Positions 9,142 through 18,221 of a stretch of DNA of 36,018 nucleotides are shown here, one piece after another. Below the pieces are notes generated by a model. It saw only the letters and a list, made by a program, of their open reading frames with translations. It ran no database searches and had not been told where the DNA came from. Within the stretch, counting starts at the first letter, position 1, and each line of letters starts with the position of its first letter. The stretch is from NCBI RefSeq assembly GCF_000350225.1, contig NW_005179001.1, positions 1-36,018 of the forward strand. The letters run 5' to 3'. The position numbers were made by a program, and so were the translations under genes. The DNA comes from Chondrus crispus. Taxonomy: Eukaryota; Rhodophyta; Florideophyceae; Gigartinales; Gigartinaceae.

Positions 9142-10049
9142 AAAGATGTGATCGTCAATTAGTCATTGGGGCACTTGTGCACTAATGGTTCGATGTATGG
9201 CTTTTCAAGGTATGTTGCCCTCCTGTAAATCTTATCGTGCCGCTGCTCCCAACCTGAGATTTGAGGAGGACTACAGTAGAGCTCGGAGTTGAATAGCACT
9301 CTCCGCTTGGACGCACAAAGACGCCCCCAGGAAAGGCGAAACCCCGTACATGGGATACGTGGAGTTCCTCCGCGTCCAGGCATGACTGGCATGGCCGCAA
9401 CAGGCGTGCGGTAGACGCATTGCGCTGTGTTTAGAGGCGATTTCTATGGTGGACGGCATCAAGGCGGATATACAGTTGGAAGGGGGGACGCAGGGAATGA
9501 ACGAGAATCTAAGAATGGCCACTGATACCGTTGCCCTTTTGGGTACAAAGCACCGAACCCTAAGAGGGAAAGTCATTTCAGGATAACGGCTTCGGGTACC
9601 GTTAGAACGCATTCAGTATTCACAGTCCCAAATGGATTTATATGTGCAAGAGATGTCTAAGCCCCAGGAGAAAATGTCTATATACACATCCCTCGAGAGT
9701 CGACGTGCATCATGGAAGGGTTCGGAAACTTGATTTCTAGAGCATTCATTAGATTCAAACGTCACAAATGCCTGTGTATAATTGTGTGAAACAGCACGTG
9801 TGAGTCAGATTATCTCACTCTTCAGTGAATGAGGTTGCAATAATTTAGAAAGAGAGAGAGGTCAAGATGTTGCGTACACTTGATGTTTGCGTTCTACGGA
9901 CAAAATGCCACCATCGAGCATTTTTTGATTCTCCAAGGCTTCGATCAGTTGTCTACCTATCTTCCAAGCATCTATTCATCCGTGATGTTATGTAATAGTC
10001 CCTGTGCAATCATACTAGTATTCGATTGAAGAGCTCGCTTTCAAATCTC
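9142..10049. other. Intergenic stretch with no convincing gene
   Basis: I see no gene with promoter and coding support here. The only piece of coding-like sequence is a short frame on the plus strand, ATG 9,446 to TAA 9,586 (46 aa, with MVDGIKADIQLEGG near the start). The same frame is open for ~20 codons before this ATG. It could be a relic exon of an unidentified protein; I do not recognise it. Confidence 0.4.
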
Positions 10050-10110
10050 GGTTGATGTGAGACTGCGATGAACTGATGACGTTATTTGTCTTCACCTACA
10101 TGTGTGCGTG

Positions 10111-10338
10111 CCGAATCGTCACTGACTTACGGATTTCATGAGAAACCCTAGTCCGACCGCTGAGACTGCTTTCATCCTCCGGAAATAATCAGATACTTCA
10201 CTCCTTCAGCTGTCGCTCCCCCGCATCCATATTACCATGCACCCTTCCCTTCCCTTTGCCCATTCGGTCATCTCTCACCACTCAATTCAGCTCCTTGACT
10301 GACACAACTCTCTAGGATCGTTGTTGATTCTATTTAAG
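10111..10338 (+). promoter_or_regulatory. Family promoter, gene A copy 1
   Basis: CCGAATCGTCA (10111-10121), TTGACTGACA (10295-10304) and the TATA box TATTTAAG (10331-10338). The TTGACT-to-TATA distance is 36 bp and the CGTCA-to-TATA distance about 210 bp. The ATG lies ~140 bp downstream. Confidence 0.6.
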
Positions 10339-10470
10339 TCTTCCACTTCAAATGCTCAGCCGGAACGCTCCCCCCACCCACCCAACACACACAAGCCTTC
10401 AACCAGTCGCGCACAGCCACTCTCTCACAGTCGCGATATCCCCTCTTTTCAACCCCACACGATCCCAGCC

Positions 10471-11670
10471 ATGAGCTCCAACACACCCACTTCCATGTAT
10501 GAACAAACTACCCCCGCCTACCCCATCACCGCCATCGACGACCAGTCGTACTCTCCTGGACTTCCCGAATACCCCGAATCTCCCTTTGCCTCCTCAACTT
10601 CCTCGGTCGTCCATGAGCAGTCAGACACACATGGAAGCCCCTTGTTCGCCCAATTTGACCACCAACAACATCGTTCTACGCTTCAAGCAAACAACGCCAA
10701 CCACTCACCCTCCGGCCGATCTCATTTTGTCAATGAGGAGGGGCCCGCCGAATCCAATTCTTCCTCCGGCGCCAGCAATGCAAATGACGTCGACACCGAC
10801 CGCGCTTTCGGCATCGCCCCTCTCTCCATCGTCTCCCTTCCGCCCAATTCTGTCTTCAACTGCGATGAAGAAGATTGGGGTCAAAGTACAGACAATGAAG
10901 AAATATATCTGGATTCTCCTCCACTGGAACCGGATTTGAAGTACATGGAAAGCATCGCTCTGTTCGAGCAGGCCGTGATGCCCGAAGATGGAATCGCTTC
11001 TCCAGTCCCTGACTCGCCCCCACCCTCGTCACCATCCTCCTCCCAGCCCATTCTTGATTTCGACCTTTTCACTGATGAGGACGAGCAAACAGAGCAGCTC
11101 GAAGCTTCCCGCAGCCCACAGCATCTTCCGTTCGAGCCGGAGCGCGCGCAGAGCGTGGGATCGTCGTATCCTGCTGTATGTGAGATCTCACCGGTTTCTT
11201 CGGCGTGTCCCATTCGGAATGCGGCGGAAGACGATGGGGCGGAAAGAATTCCGACACCTCGTCATACCGGAAAGCGGAAGAGAAGTTCTGCGGGATATGT
11301 GGGCATTGGCGAGGGGGTGGATGAGGGGCGCGGAGAGCCTGAACTGCTCTCCGTACATCTGAAAACGCGGGCTAGAGCGGATGAACGGGTTGCAACGGGC
11401 GAAACGTCCGGGATTATCGGCAGGCGGCAGGGCGAGAACCCCATGATCCTCGGAAAGCGGCAACAGGAGGATAGGGGTGAATCCTCCGTCACGGGCATGG
11501 CTGAACAGCCTCTGTTCTCGTCGCAGGAAGAGCCGCAGGAACGAGGGCCGGCGTTCTCAAGATCCTCATCAAGTGCGGGAAAGAGTCCAGACCCGATAAT
11601 CAAGAGGAGGAAGTTGGATGCCTGTAGAGCTACGACGTCATGGCCTGCAGAAGAGGAGGACAACAGTTGA
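10471..11670 (+). CDS. Small nuclear-type family protein A, copy 1 (399 aa)
   Basis: No known domain is recognised. The order of blocks is an N-terminal MSSNTPTSMYEQ, the Pro-Tyr block PGLPEYPESPFASS, an acidic segment (CDEEDWGQSTDNEE), YMESIALFEQAVMPEDGIA, a Pro/Ser stretch with FTDEDEQTEQ, an NLS-like TGKRKRSS, the LGKRQQEDRG motif (L327) and a terminal basic IIKRRKLD. The same order, with varying spacers, appears in genes 16,012 and 20,359. Low complexity and basic clusters suggest a disordered nuclear protein; this is inference. The ATG at 10,471 is chosen over the open frame from 10,321, because the TATA box and untranslated leader lie inside that extension. Codon use and the intact frame support expression. 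Confidence 0.65.
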   Translation: MSSNTPTSMYEQTTPAYPITAIDDQSYSPGLPEYPESPFASSTSSVVHEQSDTHGSPLFAQFDHQQHRSTLQANNANHSPSGRSHFVNEEGPAESNSSSGASNANDVDTDRAFGIAPLSIVSLPPNSVFNCDEEDWGQSTDNEEIYLDSPPLEPDLKYMESIALFEQAVMPEDGIASPVPDSPPPSSPSSSQPILDFDLFTDEDEQTEQLEASRSPQHLPFEPERAQSVGSSYPAVCEISPVSSACPIRNAAEDDGAERIPTPRHTGKRKRSSAGYVGIGEGVDEGRGEPELLSVHLKTRARADERVATGETSGIIGRRQGENPMILGKRQQEDRGESSVTGMAEQPLFSSQEEPQERGPAFSRSSSSAGKSPDPIIKRRKLDACRATTSWPAEEEDNS

Positions 11671-11711
11671 GCTGGCTACTGTACATCGGAGATTGTAGCC
11701 TGGGAATATTA

Positions 11712-11795
11712 CCCTGCTGTAATACAATGATTGGGTGACTATTTATTAAACTTATTATTATTGGTGCATTTGTCGATTGGCAATTGGGTGCATTC
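11712..11795 (+). terminator. Shared 3' flank, gene A copy 1
   Basis: CCCTGCTGTAA (11712-11722), ATGATTGGGTGA, CTATTTATTAAA, ATTATTATTGGTGCATTTG and TTGGCAATTGGGTG follow the stop within ~130 bp. The motif pair ATTGGGTG occurs twice. The same string follows the other A/C-type genes, so it is probably the family 3' UTR and processing region. Confidence 0.5.
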
Positions 11796-11967
11796 TTCAT
11801 GCAAAAAAATTGCTCCTTCTGTACAACAACTACGGGAGATCCTGGAGCTCCATCAGCATACGTTGCTCTAGTAAGACCAAAGCCCTTCATGTTGTGGGTA
11901 CTCGCCAGTTCATGTTCTTGGCGACGCGTGTTGAGAACATTGCTTCGAAAATGAAAGCTATTTTCTT

Positions 11968-12234
11968 CACGTGCCCGTACGGTGTGTTTTGCACAGCATG
12001 TACAGTTTGTTGCAGATTCGTCATCAACGGCCTTCCTCACGAAAAACGGGTGAAACCACTGACAATGATTTAATCCTGCGGGAGCATTCCCATGCTTCAA
12101 ACCCTCATCTTTCAACCTCTCGCATACATACTCTCTACCTGTCCTCTCCTTGTAATCCGCATTCTCTCGCCTCTCAACATTCAATACATACCCTTGACTG
12201 ACACAGCTCCAAAGCGTTGCTGATTCTATATAAG
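11968..12234 (+). promoter_or_regulatory. Family promoter, gene B copy 1
   Basis: It contains CACGTG (11968-11973), GCAGATTCGTCA (12012-12023), TTGACTGACA (12194-12203) and the TATA box TATATAAG (12227-12234). Spacings are 33 bp (TTGACT to TATA) and 204 bp (GATTCGTCA to TATA), and the ATG is 128 bp after the TATA. Confidence 0.65.
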
Positions 12235-12361
12235 CATCTCCACTTTCCATCCTCATTCTACTGATCCTACTCTGGCCCGCCCACACTTCCTCAGCTATCT
12301 TTGTAACACCAATTTCCCATACTCGCGATACCCCCACCCACAACCCCACGCCACTGCAGCC

Positions 12362-13594
12362 ATGAACCACAATGAATTCACCCCGGAGCGTCAACAAGAC
12401 ACGTTCGACGACCATACCGCCACTATCACCGACCGATACTATTCCCCGGGTCTCCTCGATCACCCTGAGTATTCCTCCTCTCCGCCCTTCCCCATCTCTG
12501 CCGTCCAAAACGAGCCCCCCACGCGTCAAACGGCCTCTCTTGCTCAAGCAGGCCACTTTCAAGACCTCACCGAGTCTTTGGACACATCCACCCGCCACAT
12601 GTCACCCGGGACGGCTCATTTCTTCGATGAACAGGACCCCTCGTACGCCTGTGCCGATTGCGCGAGGCTGAATGGGGATGAAATCGGTGCTGATCCCCAG
12701 CTCTTCAACAACGCGATCTCAGCCAATGGCCAGGAGTTGCATCCCGTCATCTACCACTTTGAAGATTACGGGGAGTACAGCGATGAGAATGGAGAGCTGT
12801 ATGGTATATCACCTGCAACAATGACCGAAGTACTGCTGGCGGAGTACATGGACAGCATCGCTCTACTTGAACGGTTCGTACAGGCTATGGATGGAACCGC
12901 ATATACTGTCTGGGACTCGCCCGCACCTCCGCTTCCGCCTCACTCTCAGACCGCTTCCCCGGAAACAACGATGTTGCCTCAAAACACCGCTATCCCCGTC
13001 ATCGACTTGGTATCCGATGACGAGGAGCCGACCCTCCCCGGTGATACATCCGCTGAAGATTCTTCATCGATTTCTTCGATGCAGGCTGTTCCACCTGTCG
13101 CGGAAGAAGGGGGTGTCGAGGTGGATTGTTCAGCAGGGATGGGTGTTGTGAGTCCTGCTTCGCGGCCTCTTCTGCCGAGGAGAGAGGTTGTTCTTGGAAA
13201 AAGGAAAAGGGGCGAAACGGATGAGCGCTCTGTCACGCACACGACAGCGCACGGCCCGTCGGAAGTCTCTTCGGGACCCCAGTCGACCGAGGGCACAAAT
13301 GCGAACAAAAGATTCAAGGGCCAGAATCTAGGAGCGTCGAGGGCTAGTAAACCGAAGCTTGACGAGACGGAGGATTCGGAGCTGCAGGAGGAGGAGGGGG
13401 AGCAGGAGGATGAGGTGGAACGAGAATATTCCATTGGGAGCGAGCTGACTATGCCTGAATACCAGACCACCCAACGCCGTGTAGATAGTGTTTCTGAAGG
13501 TCGTGTTCGGCGCACTCGGTGTGGACGGGCGGGTAAGAGGCGGTACTGGAGCCAAGCAGCTGGGGTGATAGAGGAGAAGCAACGAAAGAGATGA
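12362..13594 (+). CDS. Small nuclear-type family protein B, copy 1 (410 aa)
   Basis: No known family is recognised. The protein shares family blocks YSPGLLDHPEYSSSP, EYMDSIALLERFVQAMDG and VVLGKRKRGE (L278). It also has a strong SUMO-interaction-like motif, VIDLVSDDEEP (residues 213-223), a hydrophobic core followed by acidic residues. The C-terminal third is Glu-rich, then Arg-rich (VRRTRCGRAGKRR), and would serve as an NLS or nucleic-acid-binding tail. The copy at 22,256 differs at about ten residues only and is also intact, which suggests both are kept functional or are homogenised by gene conversion. A nuclear, SUMO-linked role is inference only. Confidence 0.7.
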   Translation: MNHNEFTPERQQDTFDDHTATITDRYYSPGLLDHPEYSSSPPFPISAVQNEPPTRQTASLAQAGHFQDLTESLDTSTRHMSPGTAHFFDEQDPSYACADCARLNGDEIGADPQLFNNAISANGQELHPVIYHFEDYGEYSDENGELYGISPATMTEVLLAEYMDSIALLERFVQAMDGTAYTVWDSPAPPLPPHSQTASPETTMLPQNTAIPVIDLVSDDEEPTLPGDTSAEDSSSISSMQAVPPVAEEGGVEVDCSAGMGVVSPASRPLLPRREVVLGKRKRGETDERSVTHTTAHGPSEVSSGPQSTEGTNANKRFKGQNLGASRASKPKLDETEDSELQEEEGEQEDEVEREYSIGSELTMPEYQTTQRRVDSVSEGRVRRTRCGRAGKRRYWSQAAGVIEEKQRKR

Positions 13595-13617
13595 ACAACA
13601 TGAGAGAGGAGGGGATG

Positions 13618-13680
13618 CAATGCTGCAGCACTGTGATTGGATGCCTATTTATTAAAATACTATTATTACTGGTACACTTG
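13618..13680 (+). terminator. Shared 3' flank, gene B copy 1 (divergent form)
   Basis: GCAATGCTGCAGCACTG then GTGATTGGATG, CTATTTATTAAAA and ATTATTACTGG follow the stop. This is a divergent version of the family 3' flank (CCCTGCTGTAA, ATGATTGGGTG, CTATTTATTAAA). The copy after gene B copy 2 (about 23,512-23,574) is similar. Confidence 0.45.
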
Positions 13681-13926
13681 TCTTCTGGCGATTAGGAGGG
13701 GGGTTGTTGAGCCGCTTTGTGCGTGTCACCGCTTGCTTGGATGGAATCTCTTCCTCTTGAACCACAGTGCCATTCTCATTGCTGGAGTTTGATCACGTGT
13801 TCCGCATGTGACAGTACTCTTGCAACAGTACTGCAGTCCTCTCCCCACTCAGCTGGTTGTCGCCGCCACATGCTCACCCCTCGCTCACGCCCCAACTCCC
13901 CTCACCTCATCCTCAGCCAAACCAGC

Positions 13927-14690
13927 ATGTCACGGTCCCGCCGCCGCCGGCACCGCCGGCCGAAGGCCTCGCCGTTTCAGCCCTCGCTCCATGCGACTGC
14001 GCTCGCGAACGCTGTGCCGGGGCCTGAGGGTGATGGACAGGCGTCGCCTACGAGCGATGTGTGCGACGATTATTTGCAAAAACTTGCTCCTCGATGGGAT
14101 GCGGCTTGTTGATAATGAGGACGGGGATGTAGAAGATTTGGAGGTGGAAAGACGGGTTCCTACCCGCGAAAGGGCACGGCTCGGACTGGAGCTTATGTGA
14201 AACCTCTCGTGGAGTGCCAGTACCACCAGCTATAGCGACGGGGACTGTTTATGAATGCGAAGTTGGTAAAGCGGAATACACCTCCTTCGACGTCTTGGAA
14301 GCCAGGAAAGTGTCCGAAAAGGCAGCTACAGAGCGCGCCATCGCGTATGAGGCTGTGGACTCCGTCGGGAAGAATTTCTCTACTCCGGTGTCAGCGGCGT
14401 CGCAAAGGGGTCCTGGTATAGCCCCGGGATATAAAACAAAAAAAGCTTCAGGGATGCGTCCCAAATTTGCTCTCTAGCCGCAAGCGGCGCCGTTTGTACC
14501 CGCTACCGCTCTGATTCTCGTAACGTCGCCTCTGGCCGCGGCTCCCACAGCTGCTCTTATGCATGTACTCCGAGACGTAGAGTTATCTCCGCTTTCGCCG
14601 GCAATGAACTCCTACTCGCCTTCTGACCGCGCCGGATGGTTGAGCGTCGAAACCCATACCCCTGTTCGCCTAAAGCCATTCTCAGTTGGA
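13927..14690 (+). pseudogene. Truncated Sqs1-like pseudogene
   Basis: This is a copy of the N-terminal ~250 codons of the intact gene at 23,785. It starts similarly (MSRSRRRRHRRPKASPFQPS), then carries a one-base insertion near 14,075, a one-base deletion near 14,170 and a TCG-to-TAG nonsense change at about 14,475. The R3H and G-patch domains are missing, because the homology ends at 14,690 where unrelated inverted sequence begins. A CACGTG (13794-13799) remains upstream. No function is expected. Confidence 0.88.
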
Positions 14691-14860
14691 CCCGGAGCGC
14701 ACCCGAGATGGATTCTCAGCGACTGCAGTGCGACACATCCAAGCTGGATCGTAGCAAGGACTTGGACAGGCTTGCCCATGGGAGCTCCGATTCTCTCGGG
14801 TTTCATGTTGAACTCTCGCAGTCCACCTTTTGCCTTTTTCTGAAAGGAACCTAGGGTGCT

Positions 14861-15290
14861 ATGAAAATGCGCTCATTCTACATCCTTCCTCGCCCTACTC
14901 CCTCCAAAACTTCTAGCAATTCGGTTTCCATACGTCATCCTTTGGCACCCACACGTCCTTCTACTCACGTCGCAGGTTTCGTGCTTGACTCTAGATCGGA
15001 GCCCCTCAACTATTTCGCTCATGCCGTTTTTACCCTCAACCCACTCGAAGCGTCCTCTCCCATCACATCCATGTGTCCAACCTCATCCCCACTACTATAC
15101 CTGCCACTGTAGTCATTATGTCTTTCACTCCTTTCCAGGCAATCATCCTCAAGTAAGCACCCATGCTTTCTGACCAAATCTCTCCCACCCGCTCTTCTAT
15201 CGCCACTGCTAACCAAATACAATGTCCCCGGCCTCTCCGACTACCCCGTCAGTTCCTCTCCCTCCTCTTTCATCAACGAGCCATTACGAA
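14861..15290 (+). pseudogene. Decayed 5' family-gene copy
   Basis: The segment retains a weakened promoter (TTGACT at 14,985 and TATTTCGC at 15,011 in place of TATTTAAG) and, near 15,229-15,280, the family block PGLSDYPVSSSPSSF. The only frame from the ATG at 14,861 stops after 83 codons, and no MESIAL or LGKRQ block follows. It pairs with the inverted copy at 2,260-2,674. Confidence 0.5.
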
Positions 15291-15291
15291 A

Positions 15292-15480
15292 CTGGTGATA
15301 CAGTTACACGCAGAGACTAAGAACAGGTGGTGAGGTTCAATAGAATAGAGAGCTACAGATGCGAAAAAGCGAGAACAGCTAGACAGTAGAGACTGATGGA
15401 GCGCGGGTCGGTGTGGAGTGCTGTTGAGGCAGGCAGTTTAGAGTTGGAATATATACTTTTCTTTGTCGAGATTTTTGCCT
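15292..15480. other. ~190-bp insertion specific to one arm
   Basis: Present here and absent between the corresponding flanks at about 2,200-2,262. The left arm has a TC microsatellite and a short unrelated stretch instead. I see no clear terminal inverted repeat or target duplication, and no open frame. It could be a small mobile element or replaced filler DNA. Confidence 0.35.
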
Positions 15481-15670
15481 CTGGTGTATTAAAACATCTG
15501 TTCGCTGTTACGTGGGTTGATCAATTTTCTATCTTTTGTTGAGTCATCTCTTTTAGTACGGCACGATTGTTTTCTTGTAATTTTGATGGGGAGAAGCACT
15601 CTTTTTCGAGGGAAGGGGCTTCCAATTGATGTGAGATGGCGATGAGCCAGTGATGTTCATTGTCTTTCCT

Positions 15671-15910
15671 AACACGTGTACTATGGCGCAGATTCGTCAT
15701 GGACGTACAAAGTTCTTCAGAAGAACCTCGTCGAACTACCGACACTGCGGTTATCCCTCAGGAATACCCCCTATACCTCACTCTCATCTGTCACCCTCCC
15801 ATACTTACATTCTCTTCCCCCCTTCCAATTCCCTACCTTCGTTCTACTCTCACCATTCTCTCTAGTTCTTTGACTGACAAAACTCTCTTTTCTCGATGAC
15901 GCTATTTAAG
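15671..15910 (+). promoter_or_regulatory. Family promoter, gene C
   Basis: It contains CACGTG (about 15,673), GCAGATTCGTCA (15688-15699), TTGACTGACA (15870-15879) and the TATA box TATTTAAG (15903-15910). The spacings are 33 and 204 bp, identical to gene B copy 1. The ATG lies ~109 bp after the TATA. Confidence 0.65.
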
Positions 15911-16011
15911 CCTTTCCCTTTCCCATCCCCGATCTTCCTCCCCGCCTCTCTACCCTCCCTCACTCAGCAACATAAACCATTCTCTCACACTCGTGATTTC
16001 TCCTTTCTTCC

Positions 16012-17019
16012 ATGAACAGAACCATGAACTTCAACAAAACCACCACGAAGTTTGAACAAAGCACCGCCCCCGGCTACACCACCACATTCGTTGAGCAGTC
16101 CCGCTCTCCCAACCTACCCAACTACCCCGACTACTCCATTTCCTCTTCGTTCTCCTCTTTTATGCCCTCTCCCATGGTTCTCGGGCAGCTGCACACATAT
16201 GAAATGACCCCGTTCGCCCAATCTGGCCATCCTCAAGATGACACGGCTCACAGCGACGAAGATACGGAGCAATACCGGGAGTCACCTCCACTGGAGCCGG
16301 AATTGCTGTACATGGAAAGCATCGCTCTTTTCGATCGGGTCGTGATGCCCATGGATGATAGCGCTCATCCCCTCCTGGACTCACCTGCACCCTTCTTGCA
16401 GCCTCTTCCCGCTCACGATTTCTTCACTGATGATGAAGAGCCGTTGCAACGGCCCGAAGCTTCCCCCATTCCATCGTATCTTCCGCTCGAGCCAGAGTAC
16501 CCACCGAGCCTGGAATCGTCGGATCCTGTTGCATGCGATATCTCACTGGTTTCTTCGGCATGCACTGTTCGGAATGGGGAGAGAGAAGATGAGGTGGCAA
16601 GTGAGCCAGTGACTCATCATACAGGAAAGCGGAAGAGAAGATCATCGGAAGTTGAAAGCAGTGACGGAAGGGCGGAGGAGAAGCGCGAAGAGTCTATGCC
16701 GCGACCTACGTTTAAGCGTGCAAGGACGGATGGGTGGGATGAGACGGAAGCCATCTCCGAGATGTTCGGCAGGAAACAGGGCGAGAAAACCACGACCCTC
16801 GGAAAGCGGCAACGAGAGGACGGGGATGAACACTCCGTCATGGACAAGGCTGTACAGACTGTGTTCTCGTCGCAAGAAGACTTGCATGAACGAGGGCCGG
16901 CGATCTCAAGAGCTTCATCAAGCGCGGGAAAGAGTCCAGGCCCGATGATCAAGAGGAGGAAGTTAGGATGCTGCGGGGCTGCGACATCGAAGCCTAAGGA
17001 GGAGGGGGACAACGGTTGA
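16012..17019 (+). CDS. Small nuclear-type family protein C (335 aa)
   Basis: No known family is recognised. Blocks in order: MNFNKTTTKFEQS, NLPNYPDYSISSSFSSF, FAQSGHPQDD, YMESIALFDRVVMPMDD, an acidic FFTDDEEPLQRPEA, an NLS-like TGKRKRRSSE, TLGKRQREDGDEHSVMD (L263) and a terminal IKRRKLG. The last ~150 residues resemble gene A (EDLHERGPAISRASSSAGKSP), while the first ~115 are shared with the chimeric gene at 965-1651. The frame is intact with a full family promoter and 3' flank, so this is probably a functional member. Nuclear location is inferred from the basic clusters. Confidence 0.68.
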   Translation: MNRTMNFNKTTTKFEQSTAPGYTTTFVEQSRSPNLPNYPDYSISSSFSSFMPSPMVLGQLHTYEMTPFAQSGHPQDDTAHSDEDTEQYRESPPLEPELLYMESIALFDRVVMPMDDSAHPLLDSPAPFLQPLPAHDFFTDDEEPLQRPEASPIPSYLPLEPEYPPSLESSDPVACDISLVSSACTVRNGEREDEVASEPVTHHTGKRKRRSSEVESSDGRAEEKREESMPRPTFKRARTDGWDETEAISEMFGRKQGEKTTTLGKRQREDGDEHSVMDKAVQTVFSSQEDLHERGPAISRASSSAGKSPGPMIKRRKLGCCGAATSKPKEEGDNG

Positions 17020-17059
17020 GCTGGCTACTTCGCGAAGTGTAATCTAAGAGCGAGCTGGA

Positions 17060-17135
17060 CCCTGCTGTAACATCACGATTGGGTGACTATTTATTAAACA
17101 TATTATTATTATTGGTGCATTTGTCGATTGGCAAT
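17060..17135 (+). terminator. Shared 3' flank, gene C
   Basis: CCCTGCTGTAA (17060-17070), CGATTGGGTGACTATTTATT and TATTATTATTATTGGTGC follow the stop at 17,019, as in gene A. Confidence 0.45.
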
Positions 17136-17179
17136 TGGGTGTATTCTCCATGCAAAAATTTGCTCCTACGTACAACAAC

Positions 17180-17870
17180 GGTTGTTGCCAACTCCATGGG
17201 GGAAGAAGCTTAATGAGATGAGTCACACCCTTCTCCCCGGATTGATATGGCGTCCCTCGGAGGAATCTGAGTGCCTGCAGGGCTGAGACATCGAAGCCTA
17301 AGCGGAAGGGGGACGCCGACGAGACATCGAGATTGTACGGTATGTACGGTAGTCTCGGAATGTTACCCTGCTGTAACATAATGATTGGGTGACGATTTAT
17401 TCAGAATATCAATAATATTATTGGCGCATTCGTCGACTGGCGATTGGGTGTGTTCTCCGTGAACAGCAATGCGTCTGCTGAAACAAATAACTTCGGGAGC
17501 TCCTTGACAACGTCCCACATCGCTCCAGTGAGACCGTATCACGACCGTATCACGTTCTGTTTTACGTACTCGCCAATTCATGCTCTTGGCGACGCCTGTT
17601 GAGAACATTTTGAAAATCAAAGCAACCTTCTTCAGATACGTGTACAGTGCATCGTGTACCGTCTTCGACCCAAAGCTATGGCAGGGCCTGAAGTTCGAAT
17701 CATCCAGACACAGTAGTAAAATAGTCTCATGCGTATACACGCATTCATACTATACTGCTTTTTGAGAAAGGTGCATCCTACTTGATTCGATGGAGATTTT
17801 CAGGAAATATATTTCGATTGCTGTGAGATTTCGATGAGCTGATGAGGTTCCATGCCTTCAGTGTGTGCCA
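17180..17870 (+). repeat. Solo family tail and intergenic remnant
   Basis: From 17,272 to 17,325 the sequence resembles the C-terminal coding end of gene C, and at 17,366-17,390 a second 3' flank (CCCTGCTGTAA, ATGATTGGGT) follows with no gene before it. The stretch to ~17,660 is a diverged copy of the A-B intergenic DNA (compare 11,740-12,000; shared GGCGACGC, TGTTGAGAACATT). No gene is supported; it is a relic of a lost member. Confidence 0.55.
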
Positions 17871-17874
17871 TTGT

Positions 17875-18100
17875 TGCAGATTCTGCCCCAAAACATAGCC
17901 TTCCCTGAAAGTAACCGGTGGAACAACTGACACTGGTTTGCTCTGTGAAATTAATCCTACACTTCAATTTCCTATGACGCCTTCTCGCATCCATATTATC
18001 TTGGCCCGCTCCCCTTCCCTTCCATATTCTCCAATCTCTCACCAATTTCCTTCGGCCCATCGACCGACACCGCTGTCCGGTCTCACTGATTCTGTTTAAG
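17875..18100 (+). promoter_or_regulatory. Family promoter, gene D (degenerate)
   Basis: GCAGATTCTGCC (17875-17886), TCGACCGACA (18060-18069) and TGTTTAAG (18093-18100) keep the family spacings of 33 and ~207 bp, but each element has substitutions relative to the other members. Confidence 0.45.
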
Positions 18101-18221
18101 CCTTTCCAGTTTCCATCCATGCTCTTCCGATCCCCCCGCCTCACCTCCCTTCAACTAGACGAGCACAACCATTCTGTTGCACTCGCAATATCCCCAAGCC
18201 TCAACTCCTACGATCACAAGC

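Larger units (their letters stand above)
10050..14690 (+). repeat. Segmental duplication, copy 1 (~4.6 kb)
   Basis: This block matches 19,930-24,560 in the same orientation, offset 9,858-9,894 bp. It contains family gene A, family gene B and the start of an Sqs1-like gene. From about 10,955 to 13,550 the two copies are nearly identical, while the outer parts show many substitutions and indels. The right end breaks at 14,690-14,702 within GGACCCG, the same bases that begin the inverted segment from near 2,836. Confidence 0.85.
14702..16356 (+). repeat. Right arm of the inverted duplication
   Basis: Inverted match to 1,305-2,836. In order it holds a ~130-bp segment also found next to the M13 gene's 3' end, a decayed family copy, a ~190-bp insertion (15,292-15,480) absent from the left arm, and the promoter plus N-terminal half of the family gene at 16,012. 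The first piece is open on plus (CDTSKLDRSKDLDRL, frame 14,636-14,854) and may be a scrap of another coding sequence. Confidence 0.75.

Noticed and set aside
11630..12598. Minus-strand 322-codon open frame across the A-B intergenic region
   Set aside because: In the second copy it is broken by the GTAC insertion at ~21,920, and it overlaps the promoter and start of gene B. This behaves as non-coding sequence.
12979..13620. Minus-strand 213-codon frame antisense to gene B
   Set aside because: It mirrors the acidic/Ser-rich composition of gene B. Conservation in the second copy is explained by near identity of the DNA.
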